Shown here: positions 9,355-17,831 of the stretch, piece after piece
Layout: each line of letters begins with the position of its first letter
Numbering within the stretch: position 1 is the stretch's first letter
DNA from: Flavobacterium soyae
GTDB taxonomy: Bacteria; Bacteroidota; Bacteroidia; Flavobacteriales; Flavobacteriaceae
Length of the DNA: 64,000 nucleotides
Direction: 5' to 3'
Assembly: GCF_021245985.1 (NCBI RefSeq)
Contig: NZ_JAJQXA010000001.1
Span: 310,001 to 374,000, forward strand
The notes under the pieces: model-generated
Told to the model about the DNA's origin: nothing
The model's database searches: none
What the model saw: only the letters and a program-made list of their open reading frames with translations
Program-made: the position numbers and the translations under genes

Positions 9355-9434
9355 GAAAATTAGTCAATTAGAAAATTTCTTATAGACTAGTTTTCATTAT
9401 CTAATTATCAAATTGACACATTATCTAATTAAAA
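9355..9434. repeat. AT-rich repeat between ruvC and hemW
   Basis: Words built on attatctaatt and aattgacacatt. The same words occur at 58285-58351 between mrp and nifU. Confidence 0.4.
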
Positions 9435-10586
9435 ATGAGCGGTATCTACATCCATATTCCATTTTGCAAACAGGCTTGCCATTATTGCGACTTTCATTTT
9501 TCTACTTCAATGAAAAAGAAAGACGAAATGGTTTTGGCTTTGGCTAAAGAAATTGGCATGCGTAAAAATGAGCTTCTCGACTCCGCTCGAAGTGACAACG
9601 AAATAGAAACCATATATTTTGGCGGCGGAACTCCTTCTGTATTATCAAATGACGAGATAAAGTTTTTAATTTCAGAAGTTTATAAAAATTATAAAGTTTC
9701 AGAAAATCCGGAAATTACATTGGAAGCAAATCCCGATGATTTATCTGCTGAACGAATTTTGGAATTATCTAAAAGTCCAATAAATAGGTTAAGTATTGGA
9801 ATTCAGTCTTTTTATGAAGAAGATTTGCAGCTGATGAACCGCGCTCATAATTCGGCGGAAGCCAAAAAATGTTTAGAAGAAGCGACAAAGTATTTTGATA
9901 ATATTTCGCTTGATTTGATTTACGGGATTCCGGGAATGAGCGATGAAATGTGGAAACAAAATATCGAAACAGCTTTGAGTTTTGGTATTCCGCATATTTC
10001 GAGTTATGCTTTGACTGTTGAACCAAAAACAGCTTTAAGCAAATTAATTCAAACCGGAAAAATTGCTGAACCTCAGGATGAAGCTGCATCGAATCATTTT
10101 ATGATTTTGGTCGAAACGCTTCAAAAAAATGGTTTTATTCATTACGAATTATCCAATTTTGGAAAAGATAATTATTTCTCCAAAAACAATTCGGCTTATT
10201 GGCTGGGCAAAAAATATATCGGAATCGGGCCTTCTGCACACAGTTATGACGGAATAAAGAGAGGCTGGAATATTGCAAATAATTCGCTTTACTTAAAATC
10301 GATTCAAAATGATGAACTTCCAATTGAAACGGAAATCCTGACTGTTTCAGATCGTTATAATGAATATATTATGACAGGATTACGAACGATTTGGGGCGTT
10401 TCGTTAGAGAGAATTGAAAAGGAATTTGGTTTGGAATATTTGAATTATCTGAAAAAACAATCACAAAAATTCTTAAACGACGATTTGCTTTCAATCGAAA
10501 ATAATATTCTAAAACCAACTCCAAAAGGAAAATTTTTAACGGATGGAATTGCTTCAGATTTATTTTATCTAAATTTGGAAGAATAA
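9435..10586 (+). CDS. hemW: HemW-like radical SAM protein
   Basis: A 383-residue protein. The radical-SAM cluster ligands are Cys11, Cys15 and Cys18 in FCKQACHYCDF; YFGGGTPSVL (SAM-binding GGGTP) and the C-terminal HemW region follow. HemW is a haem-binding chaperone-like relative of oxygen-independent coproporphyrinogen III oxidase. Residues ~46-55 (ELLDSARSDN) are encoded by a copy of a dispersed intergenic repeat and appear to be an in-frame insertion between helix 1 and the GGGTP strand. Confidence 0.88.
   Translation: MSGIYIHIPFCKQACHYCDFHFSTSMKKKDEMVLALAKEIGMRKNELLDSARSDNEIETIYFGGGTPSVLSNDEIKFLISEVYKNYKVSENPEITLEANPDDLSAERILELSKSPINRLSIGIQSFYEEDLQLMNRAHNSAEAKKCLEEATKYFDNISLDLIYGIPGMSDEMWKQNIETALSFGIPHISSYALTVEPKTALSKLIQTGKIAEPQDEAASNHFMILVETLQKNGFIHYELSNFGKDNYFSKNNSAYWLGKKYIGIGPSAHSYDGIKRGWNIANNSLYLKSIQNDELPIETEILTVSDRYNEYIMTGLRTIWGVSLERIEKEFGLEYLNYLKKQSQKFLNDDLLSIENNILKPTPKGKFLTDGIASDLFYLNLEE
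9571..9598. repeat. Dispersed 'CTCGACT..GCTCG' repeat inside hemW
   Basis: The bases read cttctcgactccgctcga followed by agtgacaa. They match the inverted repeat at 18930-18991 and the copy at 11033-11060. Confidence 0.6.
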
Positions 10587-10652
10587 AATTAGCCACGAAG
10601 GCACAAAGGCACAAATCAATTAAACTTTGTGACTTAGCGTCTTTGCGGCATA
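10583..10652. repeat. Dispersed 'GCCACGAAGGCACAAAGGC' repeat
   Basis: Left arm gccacgaaggcacaaaggc, right arm tttgtgacttagcgtcttt; imperfect inverted repeat between hemW and the cyclase gene. Confidence 0.5.
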
Positions 10653-10664
10653 AAACCTAAACTT

Positions 10665-11441
10665 GTGTTAGCCAAAATCAACGACTTCGAAATCGACTTA
10701 TCAAAACCTATTGATATCTCTATTCCATTAACAAATACAGACGAAAACCCTATTGCCTGGTATATCGAAAAACCAGTTATTGAACCTGTAGTTTTTGGAG
10801 ATTGGATTGGGAAAGTTTCAGAAGGAAAATCATCTACGAATTTTAATAATATTTTCTTCAATCCGCATGGGCATGGAACACATACGGAGTGTTTGGGACA
10901 TATTACCAATGATTTTTACAGCATTAATCAATCGCTTAAACAGTTTTTCTTTTTTGCCAACTTGATTACGGTTGAGCCAGAGGAAATTGGAGATGATTTA
11001 GTGATTACAAAAGAATTAATTGAAAAGGCGTTGAGCACTTCGACTTCGCTCAGCGTGACAGCTTTAGTAATTCGAACGCTTCCAAATCAAAAGGAAAAAA
11101 AATCAAGGAAATATTCGAATACAAATCCGCCTTATTTGTCTGAAGAAGCTGCGATTTTCATCCGCGAAAGCGAAATTCAGCATTTATTGATCGATTTGCC
11201 AAGTGTTGATAAAGAACATGACGAAGGCAAATTATTAGCACATAAAGCGTTTTGGAATGTAAAAGACACCGTTAATCTAAATGCTGATGCGCGATTGAAT
11301 GCAACAATTACGGAAATGATTTATGTTCCAGACGAAATTGAAGATGGAAATTATATACTAAATCTTCAAATCGCTTCGTTTGAAAATGACGCAAGTCCAT
11401 CAAAACCAATATTATATAAAATTTTAGATTTTAGAATGTAG
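10665..11441 (+). CDS. Cyclase-family (kynurenine formamidase-like) hydrolase
   Basis: A 258-residue protein from a GTG start (no ATG fits). The metal-binding signature of the cyclase/kynurenine formamidase fold appears as NPHGHGTHTECLGHI (residues ~66-80), with Glu where many relatives have Asp. A C-terminal HKAFWNVKDT region follows. Relatives hydrolyse amides such as N-formylkynurenine; no tryptophan-catabolism gene is next to it, so the substrate is unknown. Residues ~125-132 (STSTSLSV) come from a dispersed repeat lying in frame. Confidence 0.75.
   Translation: MLAKINDFEIDLSKPIDISIPLTNTDENPIAWYIEKPVIEPVVFGDWIGKVSEGKSSTNFNNIFFNPHGHGTHTECLGHITNDFYSINQSLKQFFFFANLITVEPEEIGDDLVITKELIEKALSTSTSLSVTALVIRTLPNQKEKKSRKYSNTNPPYLSEEAAIFIRESEIQHLLIDLPSVDKEHDEGKLLAHKAFWNVKDTVNLNADARLNATITEMIYVPDEIEDGNYILNLQIASFENDASPSKPILYKILDFRM
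11033..11060. repeat. Dispersed 'CTTCGACTTCGCTCAG' repeat inside the cyclase gene
   Basis: cttcgacttcgctcagcgtg lies in frame in the coding region and is nearly identical to the intergenic copy at 18970-18991. Confidence 0.65.
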
Positions 11442-11500
11442 ATTTTAGATTACTCTACTGCAAAAAATCTAAAATCTTAACTCTAAAATCTAAAATTAAA
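11442..11500. repeat. 'TAAAATCTAAAATC' inverted repeat
   Basis: Words agattttagatt and ctaaaatctaaaat form an imperfect palindrome in the gap before the acetyltransferase. Confidence 0.4.
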
Positions 11501-11899
11501 ATGATTAGTGTTTCAACAGATAAAACCAAACTCGACGTTCCGTTTATACAAAACTTTTTAAAAGACATTTATTGGGCAGCGGGACGAACTATTGAGGAAG
11601 TACAAACCACAATTGATGCTTCGATTTGTTTTGGAATTTATTTAAATGACAAACAAATTGGCTTTGCGCGTGTCATTACAGATTATGTTGTTTTTGCTTA
11701 TTTAATGGATGTTTTTATAACCGAAGAACATCGAGGAAAAGGATATTCATCGATTTTAATTGAAACGATGATGAACGATCCTTTACTTAAAGATGTTAAA
11801 ATTTGGAGATTGGCAACTACGGATGCTCACTTTTTATACGAGAAATTTGGATTTACAAAACTGAATCATCCTGAAAAAATGATGGAAAAAATAATATGA
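11501..11899 (+). CDS. GNAT family N-acetyltransferase
   Basis: A 132-residue protein with the acetyl-CoA pyrophosphate loop HRGKGYSSILIETMM (about residues 86-100) and the C-terminal YEKFGFTKL motif of the GNAT fold. It transfers acetyl from acetyl-CoA to an unknown amine. Its stop overlaps the start of the DUF4260 gene (ATGA), so they are translationally coupled. Confidence 0.85.
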   Translation: MISVSTDKTKLDVPFIQNFLKDIYWAAGRTIEEVQTTIDASICFGIYLNDKQIGFARVITDYVVFAYLMDVFITEEHRGKGYSSILIETMMNDPLLKDVKIWRLATTDAHFLYEKFGFTKLNHPEKMMEKII

Positions 11900-12249
11900 T
11901 GAACACAATTATTAAACTCGAAGAAACGGCTTTATTTATTCTCGGAATATTTCTTTTTAACCGCTTAAATTACGACTGGTGGTGGTTTTTGGTTTTAATA
12001 TTAGCTCCGGATTTATCTATGATTGGATATGTTTTTGGCAATAAAACAGGTGCATTTCTGTATAACCTCTTTCATCATAAAGGAATTGCGCTTTTAATTT
12101 ATGCTTTAGGATATTATTTGAATATTGAAAGTATTCAATTAGCTGGAATTATTTTATTTTCACATTCGGCAGTGGATCGTGTTTTTGATTACGGATTGAA
12201 ATATGAAAAGGGTTTTAAATACACGCATTTAGGTGAAATTGGTAAATAA
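11896..12249 (+). CDS. DUF4260 family membrane protein
   Basis: A 117-residue protein with three or four hydrophobic segments and the family landmarks APDLSMIGY and FHHKGIALL, then HSAVDRVFDYGLKY. Function of DUF4260 is unknown. It starts inside the stop codon of the acetyltransferase and precedes the YjbR gene by 8 bp. Confidence 0.8.
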   Translation: MMNTIIKLEETALFILGIFLFNRLNYDWWWFLVLILAPDLSMIGYVFGNKTGAFLYNLFHHKGIALLIYALGYYLNIESIQLAGIILFSHSAVDRVFDYGLKYEKGFKYTHLGEIGK

Positions 12250-12257
12250 TAAATGAT

Positions 12258-12626
12258 ATGAATTTAGAAACGTTTTACGAATATTGTCTTTCGAAAAAAG
12301 GTGTGAGCGAGCATTTTCCTTTTGATGAAGATACTTTGGTTTTTAAAGTGGGCGGTAAAATGTTTGCTTTATCCTCTTTATCACAATGGGAAAAAAATGA
12401 ACCATCGGTAAATTTAAAATGCGATCCAGAACGCGCGCAGGAACTCAGAGCTGAATACGATGAGATAAAACCAGGATTTCATATGAGTAAAGTGCATTGG
12501 AATACGGTTGCATTAAACGGAAATCTCCCAGTGAAATTTATCAAAGAACTCATAGATCATTCATATGAATTGGTTTTCAAAAGTTTGACAAAGAAAATTC
12601 AGAATGAAATTATCGACCCGAGGTAA
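12258..12626 (+). CDS. MmcQ/YjbR family DNA-binding-like protein
   Basis: A 122-residue protein with the YjbR-fold pattern FPFDEDTLVFKVGGKMFAL, CDPERAQELR, and HMSKVHWNTV. The fold resembles DNA-binding domains, but the cellular role is unknown. It ends a three-gene run with the acetyltransferase and DUF4260 genes. Confidence 0.85.
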   Translation: MNLETFYEYCLSKKGVSEHFPFDEDTLVFKVGGKMFALSSLSQWEKNEPSVNLKCDPERAQELRAEYDEIKPGFHMSKVHWNTVALNGNLPVKFIKELIDHSYELVFKSLTKKIQNEIIDPR

Positions 12627-12735
12627 TTTTTTTACCGAACTGGCGGAGCAATTAGAAAATTAGGCATTACATTTGCACGATAAGAAAAAAAACTTAGCAA
12701 CTTAGTTACTATATAACTTAGCAACTTATACAACC

Positions 12736-13443
12736 ATGAAAGAACAATTTAAAAAATTTCTAAACGAAGAACAGGATCCAAAAGCGATTGAAAAAATCAC
12801 TTCGAAACTTAACGATTTATTGATGAAAGGCGAAGAAGTTGGATACATCGCAGTGCAAAAAAAACCTGCAATTACTGTTTTTCCTGATAGCATTGTATTA
12901 ACAAACAAGCGTATCATTATCTGTAAACCTAAAAATTTAGGTCTTTCTATGGATTTTACAGATTATACCTGGGATGATATTGCCAGTACTTTTGTAAAAG
13001 AAAACATCTTAGGTTCTGAATTTTCATTTGGTACAAAAACAGATTTAGCTGTTTCTATTGATTATATTCCAAAAATTCAGGCTAGAAAAATTTATACTTA
13101 CGCTAAAGAGCAATTGGATTTATTAAAAAATCCAGTTTCTGCAGGAACTCCTGTTCAGGAAGTTGTTGAACCAGTTTTTGAAGAGGAAACAGAAGAAATT
13201 GAAGAAGTTGAAACTGAAGAGGTAACAAACTTTGCTGAAATTTTACCAGCAGCACCAGTATATACTGAAACTTTTGAAACAATTCAGCCAGCACAGCCTT
13301 CAACCGGAGAACGCAAATTAAGCGAATTATCTAAAGAAGAACTTTTTGATAAATTACAGAATTACAAAAAACTTCTTGACAATGGTTTAATCATGCAGGG
13401 AGAATATGATGCTTACAAAAAAGAGATTTTAAGCTACATGTAA
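12736..13443 (+). CDS. PH-domain protein with C-terminal SHOCT-like segment
   Basis: A 235-residue soluble protein. Residues ~25-130 match the bacterial PH-like fold (VFPDSIVLTNKRIIIC). A Glu/Thr/Pro-rich linker (residues ~135-195) follows, then a short SHOCT-type helix pair (DKLQNYKKLLDNGLIMQGEY) at the C-terminus, often linked to oligomerisation. No direct role is known. A shared hairpin at 13501 separates it from the convergent DUF4407 gene. Confidence 0.75.
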   Translation: MKEQFKKFLNEEQDPKAIEKITSKLNDLLMKGEEVGYIAVQKKPAITVFPDSIVLTNKRIIICKPKNLGLSMDFTDYTWDDIASTFVKENILGSEFSFGTKTDLAVSIDYIPKIQARKIYTYAKEQLDLLKNPVSAGTPVQEVVEPVFEEETEEIEEVETEEVTNFAEILPAAPVYTETFETIQPAQPSTGERKLSELSKEELFDKLQNYKKLLDNGLIMQGEYDAYKKEILSYM

Positions 13444-13500
13444 GTAAGTCTTAAAGTCAAAAGTTGAAAGTCTTAAAGTTTTTGACTTTGTCTAAAATAA

Positions 13501-13540
13501 AAAAGCCAAAAATAGAGAAATTCTATTTCTGGCTTTTACT
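13501..13540. terminator. Bidirectional intrinsic terminator
   Basis: Stem AAAAGCCAAAAATAGA pairs with TCTATTTCTGGCTTTT. It serves the converging genes on both sides, and is itself flanked by inverted 'cttaaagtc/gactttaag' words. Confidence 0.75.
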
Positions 13541-13581
13541 TTTTTATATGACTTTAAGACTTTCGACTTTCCAACTTTCGA

Positions 13582-14682
13582 CTAAAACGTAGCTTTCTGT
13601 TTGTCTAAAAAGTTATGCGATTGTAATTCTAATAATTCCTTTGCATTTTTTCGTTGCAAGTCGTACAGGGTTTTATCCTCGGCAATATCAGCGTATACTC
13701 TGTCATGCATTTCTGCACTTGTTTTCATTAATAATTCACGTTGGTATTTATTTTGTTCCAAAGTAGCTTTCATTGCTGTTTCAGCTTCTTCTTGTTTAAA
13801 ATCAAATTCCCCTTTTGGAGCTAATAATTTGGCTATAATTGGAGAAGTTTCGATTGCCAGAAACAACAACATTATAAAAAATGACGGAAGCCATGGCAGT
13901 TTGTTTAACGCATTTATACGTGCCATTAATCCGTCGAAACCTTCAATTATTGGCTGTGTCTGCGAAACTTTTTTATCTAAATCGGCCTGAAGTTGTTTTC
14001 CAGCCTTTTCTTTCTCGGCAATTTTAGCTTCGTTTGTCTTTTTCAGAGTTTCATATTCTTTTAAAGCAGCATCGTGCTTTTCTCGTTTTTCTTTATAAAC
14101 CGGACCCTTTCCTAGTTTTTTAGTTCCGGCTGTTCCTTCGGCCTCTGTAATATAAGTTGAATATAATGCATTTACTTCTTTTTCTTTCTTTACAATATCC
14201 GCTTTCAAAGCCGCTATTTCTGCTTTATTTTTATCTAAATCTGTTTTGAAATAAGTCCCAATTTGCTTTTTATTGGCCAATTCCATTTCGTTTTTCTCTT
14301 TCAATAAAACGGTATTGATTTCTTTTTCAAAGATTTTAATTTCTAAAGGTTTCGAAATTACAATAGCAATAATAATCGCAAGCATAATACGTGGAGTCGC
14401 CTGCAGGAATTCATCCATAAAGCGGTCTCTCTTTTTAATTGTAGAAACGATAAATCGGTCTAAATTAAAAATAAGTAAACTCCATACAAACCCAAAAATT
14501 AAAGCCGGATAAATAGAATCAAAAACGGTGAAAAGCGCATAGGCACTGGCTAAAAACGCCATTACAGCGGTAAAGAATACGGTGGCACCAATACCAACAT
14601 ATTTGGTTTGTTCGCCTTCTGAACATCCTTCTAATAAATCTCGGTCAGCACCGGAACAAAGGATAAAAAATTGTTTTAACAT
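13582..14682 (-). CDS. DUF4407 domain membrane protein
   Basis: A 366-residue protein. About three transmembrane segments near residues 28-110 contain FNLDRFIVS, a DUF4407 hallmark. A long charged coiled coil (residues ~125-235) and a further membrane segment (WLPSFFIMLLFLAIETSPII) follow, with a short helical tail. The family is widespread in Bacteroidetes with no assigned role. It is divergent from the TonB receptor across a 263-bp gap in which I see no other gene. Confidence 0.85.
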   Translation of the reverse strand: MLKQFFILCSGADRDLLEGCSEGEQTKYVGIGATVFFTAVMAFLASAYALFTVFDSIYPALIFGFVWSLLIFNLDRFIVSTIKKRDRFMDEFLQATPRIMLAIIIAIVISKPLEIKIFEKEINTVLLKEKNEMELANKKQIGTYFKTDLDKNKAEIAALKADIVKKEKEVNALYSTYITEAEGTAGTKKLGKGPVYKEKREKHDAALKEYETLKKTNEAKIAEKEKAGKQLQADLDKKVSQTQPIIEGFDGLMARINALNKLPWLPSFFIMLLFLAIETSPIIAKLLAPKGEFDFKQEEAETAMKATLEQNKYQRELLMKTSAEMHDRVYADIAEDKTLYDLQRKNAKELLELQSHNFLDKQKATF

Positions 14683-14945
14683 GATTGATGATTTTTGATT
14701 GTGATTACTTCGTCAGTTCGCCTTTCAGGCTCGTGTGATTACGGCAAATTTAACGCCAAATTTTCAATTACGTTCAAAATATCGATTTGTTTTTAGCTGC
14801 AAATCAATTATTTGAGACTTAAATGTTAGTTAAACATTAATAAGAATAAGGAATAACTGACTAATCATAACACTATGTTAATTTTTTTAAAGGGTTTTAG
14901 TAATACAAAGAGTATAGTTTCGCAAGGAATCAAACTAAACTTACA

Positions 14946-17756
14946 ATGAAAAAAATCCATTTATTACTAATGTTCTTATTTTTAGCTCTTTCTGGTTATG
15001 CTCAAAAAGCCATAATTTCCGGAAAAGTGCTTGATATAGATGATAAACTTCCTTTGCCTGGTGCGATGATCCAGGTTATTGGTGAAAACAAATACACTGT
15101 TTCTGACTACAATGGTCGTTTCGAATTATTAAATATTAATGTCGGAACTTATAAAGTTGAAGTAAAATATATTGGATATACTGCAATTACTCACGAAATT
15201 ACAGTTGAACAAGGAAAAAACAATGTTTTAGATTTTGCCCTTAAAACTTCAGGAACAGAGTTGAGCGAAGTTGTAGTTGGAGATATCTTAAAAGGTCAGG
15301 CAAAAGCGCTAAATCAGCAAAAAAACAATAAAAATATTGGGAACGTAATTTCATCTGATCAAATGGGTCGTTTCCCAGATGCTAACGTTGGAGACGCTTT
15401 AAAGCGTGTTCCGGGTATTACAATGCAAAATGATCAGGGTGAAGCCCGTAATATTATCATTAGAGGTTTAGCACCATCCTTAAATTCAGTTACTTTAAAT
15501 GGAGACCGTATTCCTTCTGCTGAAGGTGATAACAGAAACGTACAAATGGACTTGATTCCGTCTGATATGATTTCGACTATTGAAGTAAACAAAACTTTGA
15601 CATCAGATATGGATGCTGATGCTATTGGAGGTTCTGTAAACTTAATTACAAGAGCGACTCCAAATGGTGAAAGAATTTCTGCAACACTTGCGGGAGGTTA
15701 TTTGCCAATACGTGAGCACGCCAGTTACACGGCAGGTTTTGTATACGGAAATCGTTTTTTCGATAATAAATTAGGCGCTGTTTTCAGCGGTTCTTATAAC
15801 AATGTTGATTACGGATCTGATAACGTAGAAAACGAATGGGTAAAAGATGATTTTGGAAATGAATATTTACAAGCTTCAGAAATTAGAAAATATAATGTAC
15901 AGCGTATTCGCCGCAGCGGTTCTGTTGCATTAGATTATAAATTTGATGAAAATAACACCATTTTCGCCAATGCAATTTACAACTGGAGAGATGATAGAGA
16001 AAATCGTTTTAGAACGACTTACGATGATATTGAACCTATTTACAATGGTGAACAAATTACAGGATTTGAAGGTCGTGTAAAGCGTGAAACTAAAGGCGGT
16101 GTTGACAGCCGCCGCAACAAAAACAGAAGACTTGAAGATCAAAGAGTACAAAATTATTCTATTCGCGGAGAGCATTTAATCAACTCAAAATTAGATTTAG
16201 ACTGGTCTGCCAATTATGCAAAAGCCAGAGAATACCGTCCGGGAGAGCGTTATATCGAGTATCGTCAGACTGGTTTAGAAATGACTGAAAATTTTTCTGA
16301 TTTAAAATTCCCATTGGTTACAACAACTGGAGAAGCTTTGGATCAATTTGAATTTGATTCGGTTTCTGAAAATACAGATGAAACCAGCGAAAGCGAATTT
16401 GGAGCAAAAGTTAACATCCGTTTTCCTTTTACCATTATTCCTGCTCAAAAAGGAAGATTGAGAACAGGTCTTAGACTTCGTTTGAAAGAAAAAGAAAGAA
16501 ACAATACTTTCTTTACTTATGAGCCAATTAATGACGGAATGGATTTATTATCTGAAATTTCGACAACTACTTTTGATGGAAAAAATTTCAATCCGGGAAC
16601 TAAATATATACCGGGAACCTTTGCTTCGGCAAGTTTCTTGGGAAATCTTGATTTAAATAATGCCGCTTTATTTGATAAAGAATCAGATCCTTCAGAATTT
16701 TTAGCGGTAAACTATAATGCAAAAGAAAGTATTTATGCTGCGTATGTAAGATGGGATCAGGATTTTAACGATAAACTTTCGATGGTTTTAGGTTTCCGTT
16801 TAGAGAATACTCATATTGATTATACAGGAAACCGAGTTTTGGATGAAGAAGAATTAGAGAGTAAAATCAACACAACAAACTCTTATACTAATGTAATGCC
16901 GAGTATTTCTTTTCAATATAATGCTACAAAAGATTTAGTTTTAAGAGCTGCTGCAACTACGGCTTTAGCAAGACCAAACTATTATGCATTAGCTCCTTAT
17001 GTAAACAATATTGCTTCAGATAAAGAGATTACAGCCGGAAACCCGGATCTTGATGCAACATACTCATACAATTATGATTTCATGGCCGAGAATTATTTCA
17101 AATCTGTTGGTTTAATTTCGGGAGGAGTTTTCTACAAAAGATTAAACGATTTCATTTACAACTACAGTGATAATGAATACGACAGTGTAAAATTTGCAAA
17201 TGATTTCCCTAATCAGACAAACCCAATTCCGGTTGGCGAAAATTGGTCATTTTTACAATCACGAAATGGTGACACTGTTGATGTTTACGGATTTGAAGTT
17301 GCTTTTCAACGTCAGTTAGATTTCCTTCCGGGTCAATTCTTAAAAGGTTTTGCTGTTTATTTAAACTATACGTACACAAAATCTAAAGCAAAAGGAATTT
17401 CCGATGAAGATGGAAACGAGAGAAAAGACATCAGCCTTCCGGGAACCACTCCGCATATGTTTAATGGGTCTTTATCTTGGGAAAACAAACGTTTTTCTGC
17501 AAGAATATCAACCAACTTTACATCAGATTATTTAGATGAATTAGGTTCTGAGTCGTATAAAGACAGTTATTATGACAAACAATTCTTTTTAGATGCAAAC
17601 GCTGCTTTCAAGATTACGCCAAAACTTCGTCTTTTTGCCGAAGCGAATAACTTAACAAATCAGCCATTGCGTTACTACCAAGGAATTGAAACGCACACAA
17701 AACAAGTAGAATATTACCAAGCCCGTTACAATTTTGGGTTGAAATTAGACTTGTAA
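14946..17756 (+). CDS. TonB-dependent outer-membrane receptor
   Basis: A 936-residue protein with a signal peptide (residues 1-19, ending YAQ), a carboxypeptidase-regulatory-like beta domain (ISGKVLDIDDKLPLPGAM, ~22-105), a plug domain (~120-240, with RFPDANVGDALKRVPG and IIIRGLAPSLNSVTLNGDR), and a C-terminal 22-strand barrel ending in a hydrophobic residue. It resembles the TonB-Xanth-Caul receptor group. TonB receptors import ligands across the outer membrane; the phytase 75 bp downstream suggests a phytate or inositol-phosphate substrate. No SusD-like partner is adjacent. Confidence 0.9.
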   Translation: MKKIHLLLMFLFLALSGYAQKAIISGKVLDIDDKLPLPGAMIQVIGENKYTVSDYNGRFELLNINVGTYKVEVKYIGYTAITHEITVEQGKNNVLDFALKTSGTELSEVVVGDILKGQAKALNQQKNNKNIGNVISSDQMGRFPDANVGDALKRVPGITMQNDQGEARNIIIRGLAPSLNSVTLNGDRIPSAEGDNRNVQMDLIPSDMISTIEVNKTLTSDMDADAIGGSVNLITRATPNGERISATLAGGYLPIREHASYTAGFVYGNRFFDNKLGAVFSGSYNNVDYGSDNVENEWVKDDFGNEYLQASEIRKYNVQRIRRSGSVALDYKFDENNTIFANAIYNWRDDRENRFRTTYDDIEPIYNGEQITGFEGRVKRETKGGVDSRRNKNRRLEDQRVQNYSIRGEHLINSKLDLDWSANYAKAREYRPGERYIEYRQTGLEMTENFSDLKFPLVTTTGEALDQFEFDSVSENTDETSESEFGAKVNIRFPFTIIPAQKGRLRTGLRLRLKEKERNNTFFTYEPINDGMDLLSEISTTTFDGKNFNPGTKYIPGTFASASFLGNLDLNNAALFDKESDPSEFLAVNYNAKESIYAAYVRWDQDFNDKLSMVLGFRLENTHIDYTGNRVLDEEELESKINTTNSYTNVMPSISFQYNATKDLVLRAAATTALARPNYYALAPYVNNIASDKEITAGNPDLDATYSYNYDFMAENYFKSVGLISGGVFYKRLNDFIYNYSDNEYDSVKFANDFPNQTNPIPVGENWSFLQSRNGDTVDVYGFEVAFQRQLDFLPGQFLKGFAVYLNYTYTKSKAKGISDEDGNERKDISLPGTTPHMFNGSLSWENKRFSARISTNFTSDYLDELGSESYKDSYYDKQFFLDANAAFKITPKLRLFAEANNLTNQPLRYYQGIETHTKQVEYYQARYNFGLKLDL

Positions 17757-17777
17757 TAATCCATTTATAAATTTCTT

Positions 17778-17811
17778 AAATTAGACAGGACTTTACCGTT
17801 CTGTCTAATTT
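17778..17811 (+). terminator. Hairpin between TonB receptor and phytase
   Basis: AAATTAGACAG pairs with CTGTCTAATTT across a 12-nt loop. The T tract is short, so it may act as partial terminator or mRNA-stability element rather than a full stop. Confidence 0.45.
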
Positions 17812-17831
17812 TATTTAAAATAAAATACCTA

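Noticed and set aside
14683..14945. Riboswitch or Pho operator before the TonB receptor
   Set aside because: No conserved riboswitch core or repeated operator words could be recognised in the gap.
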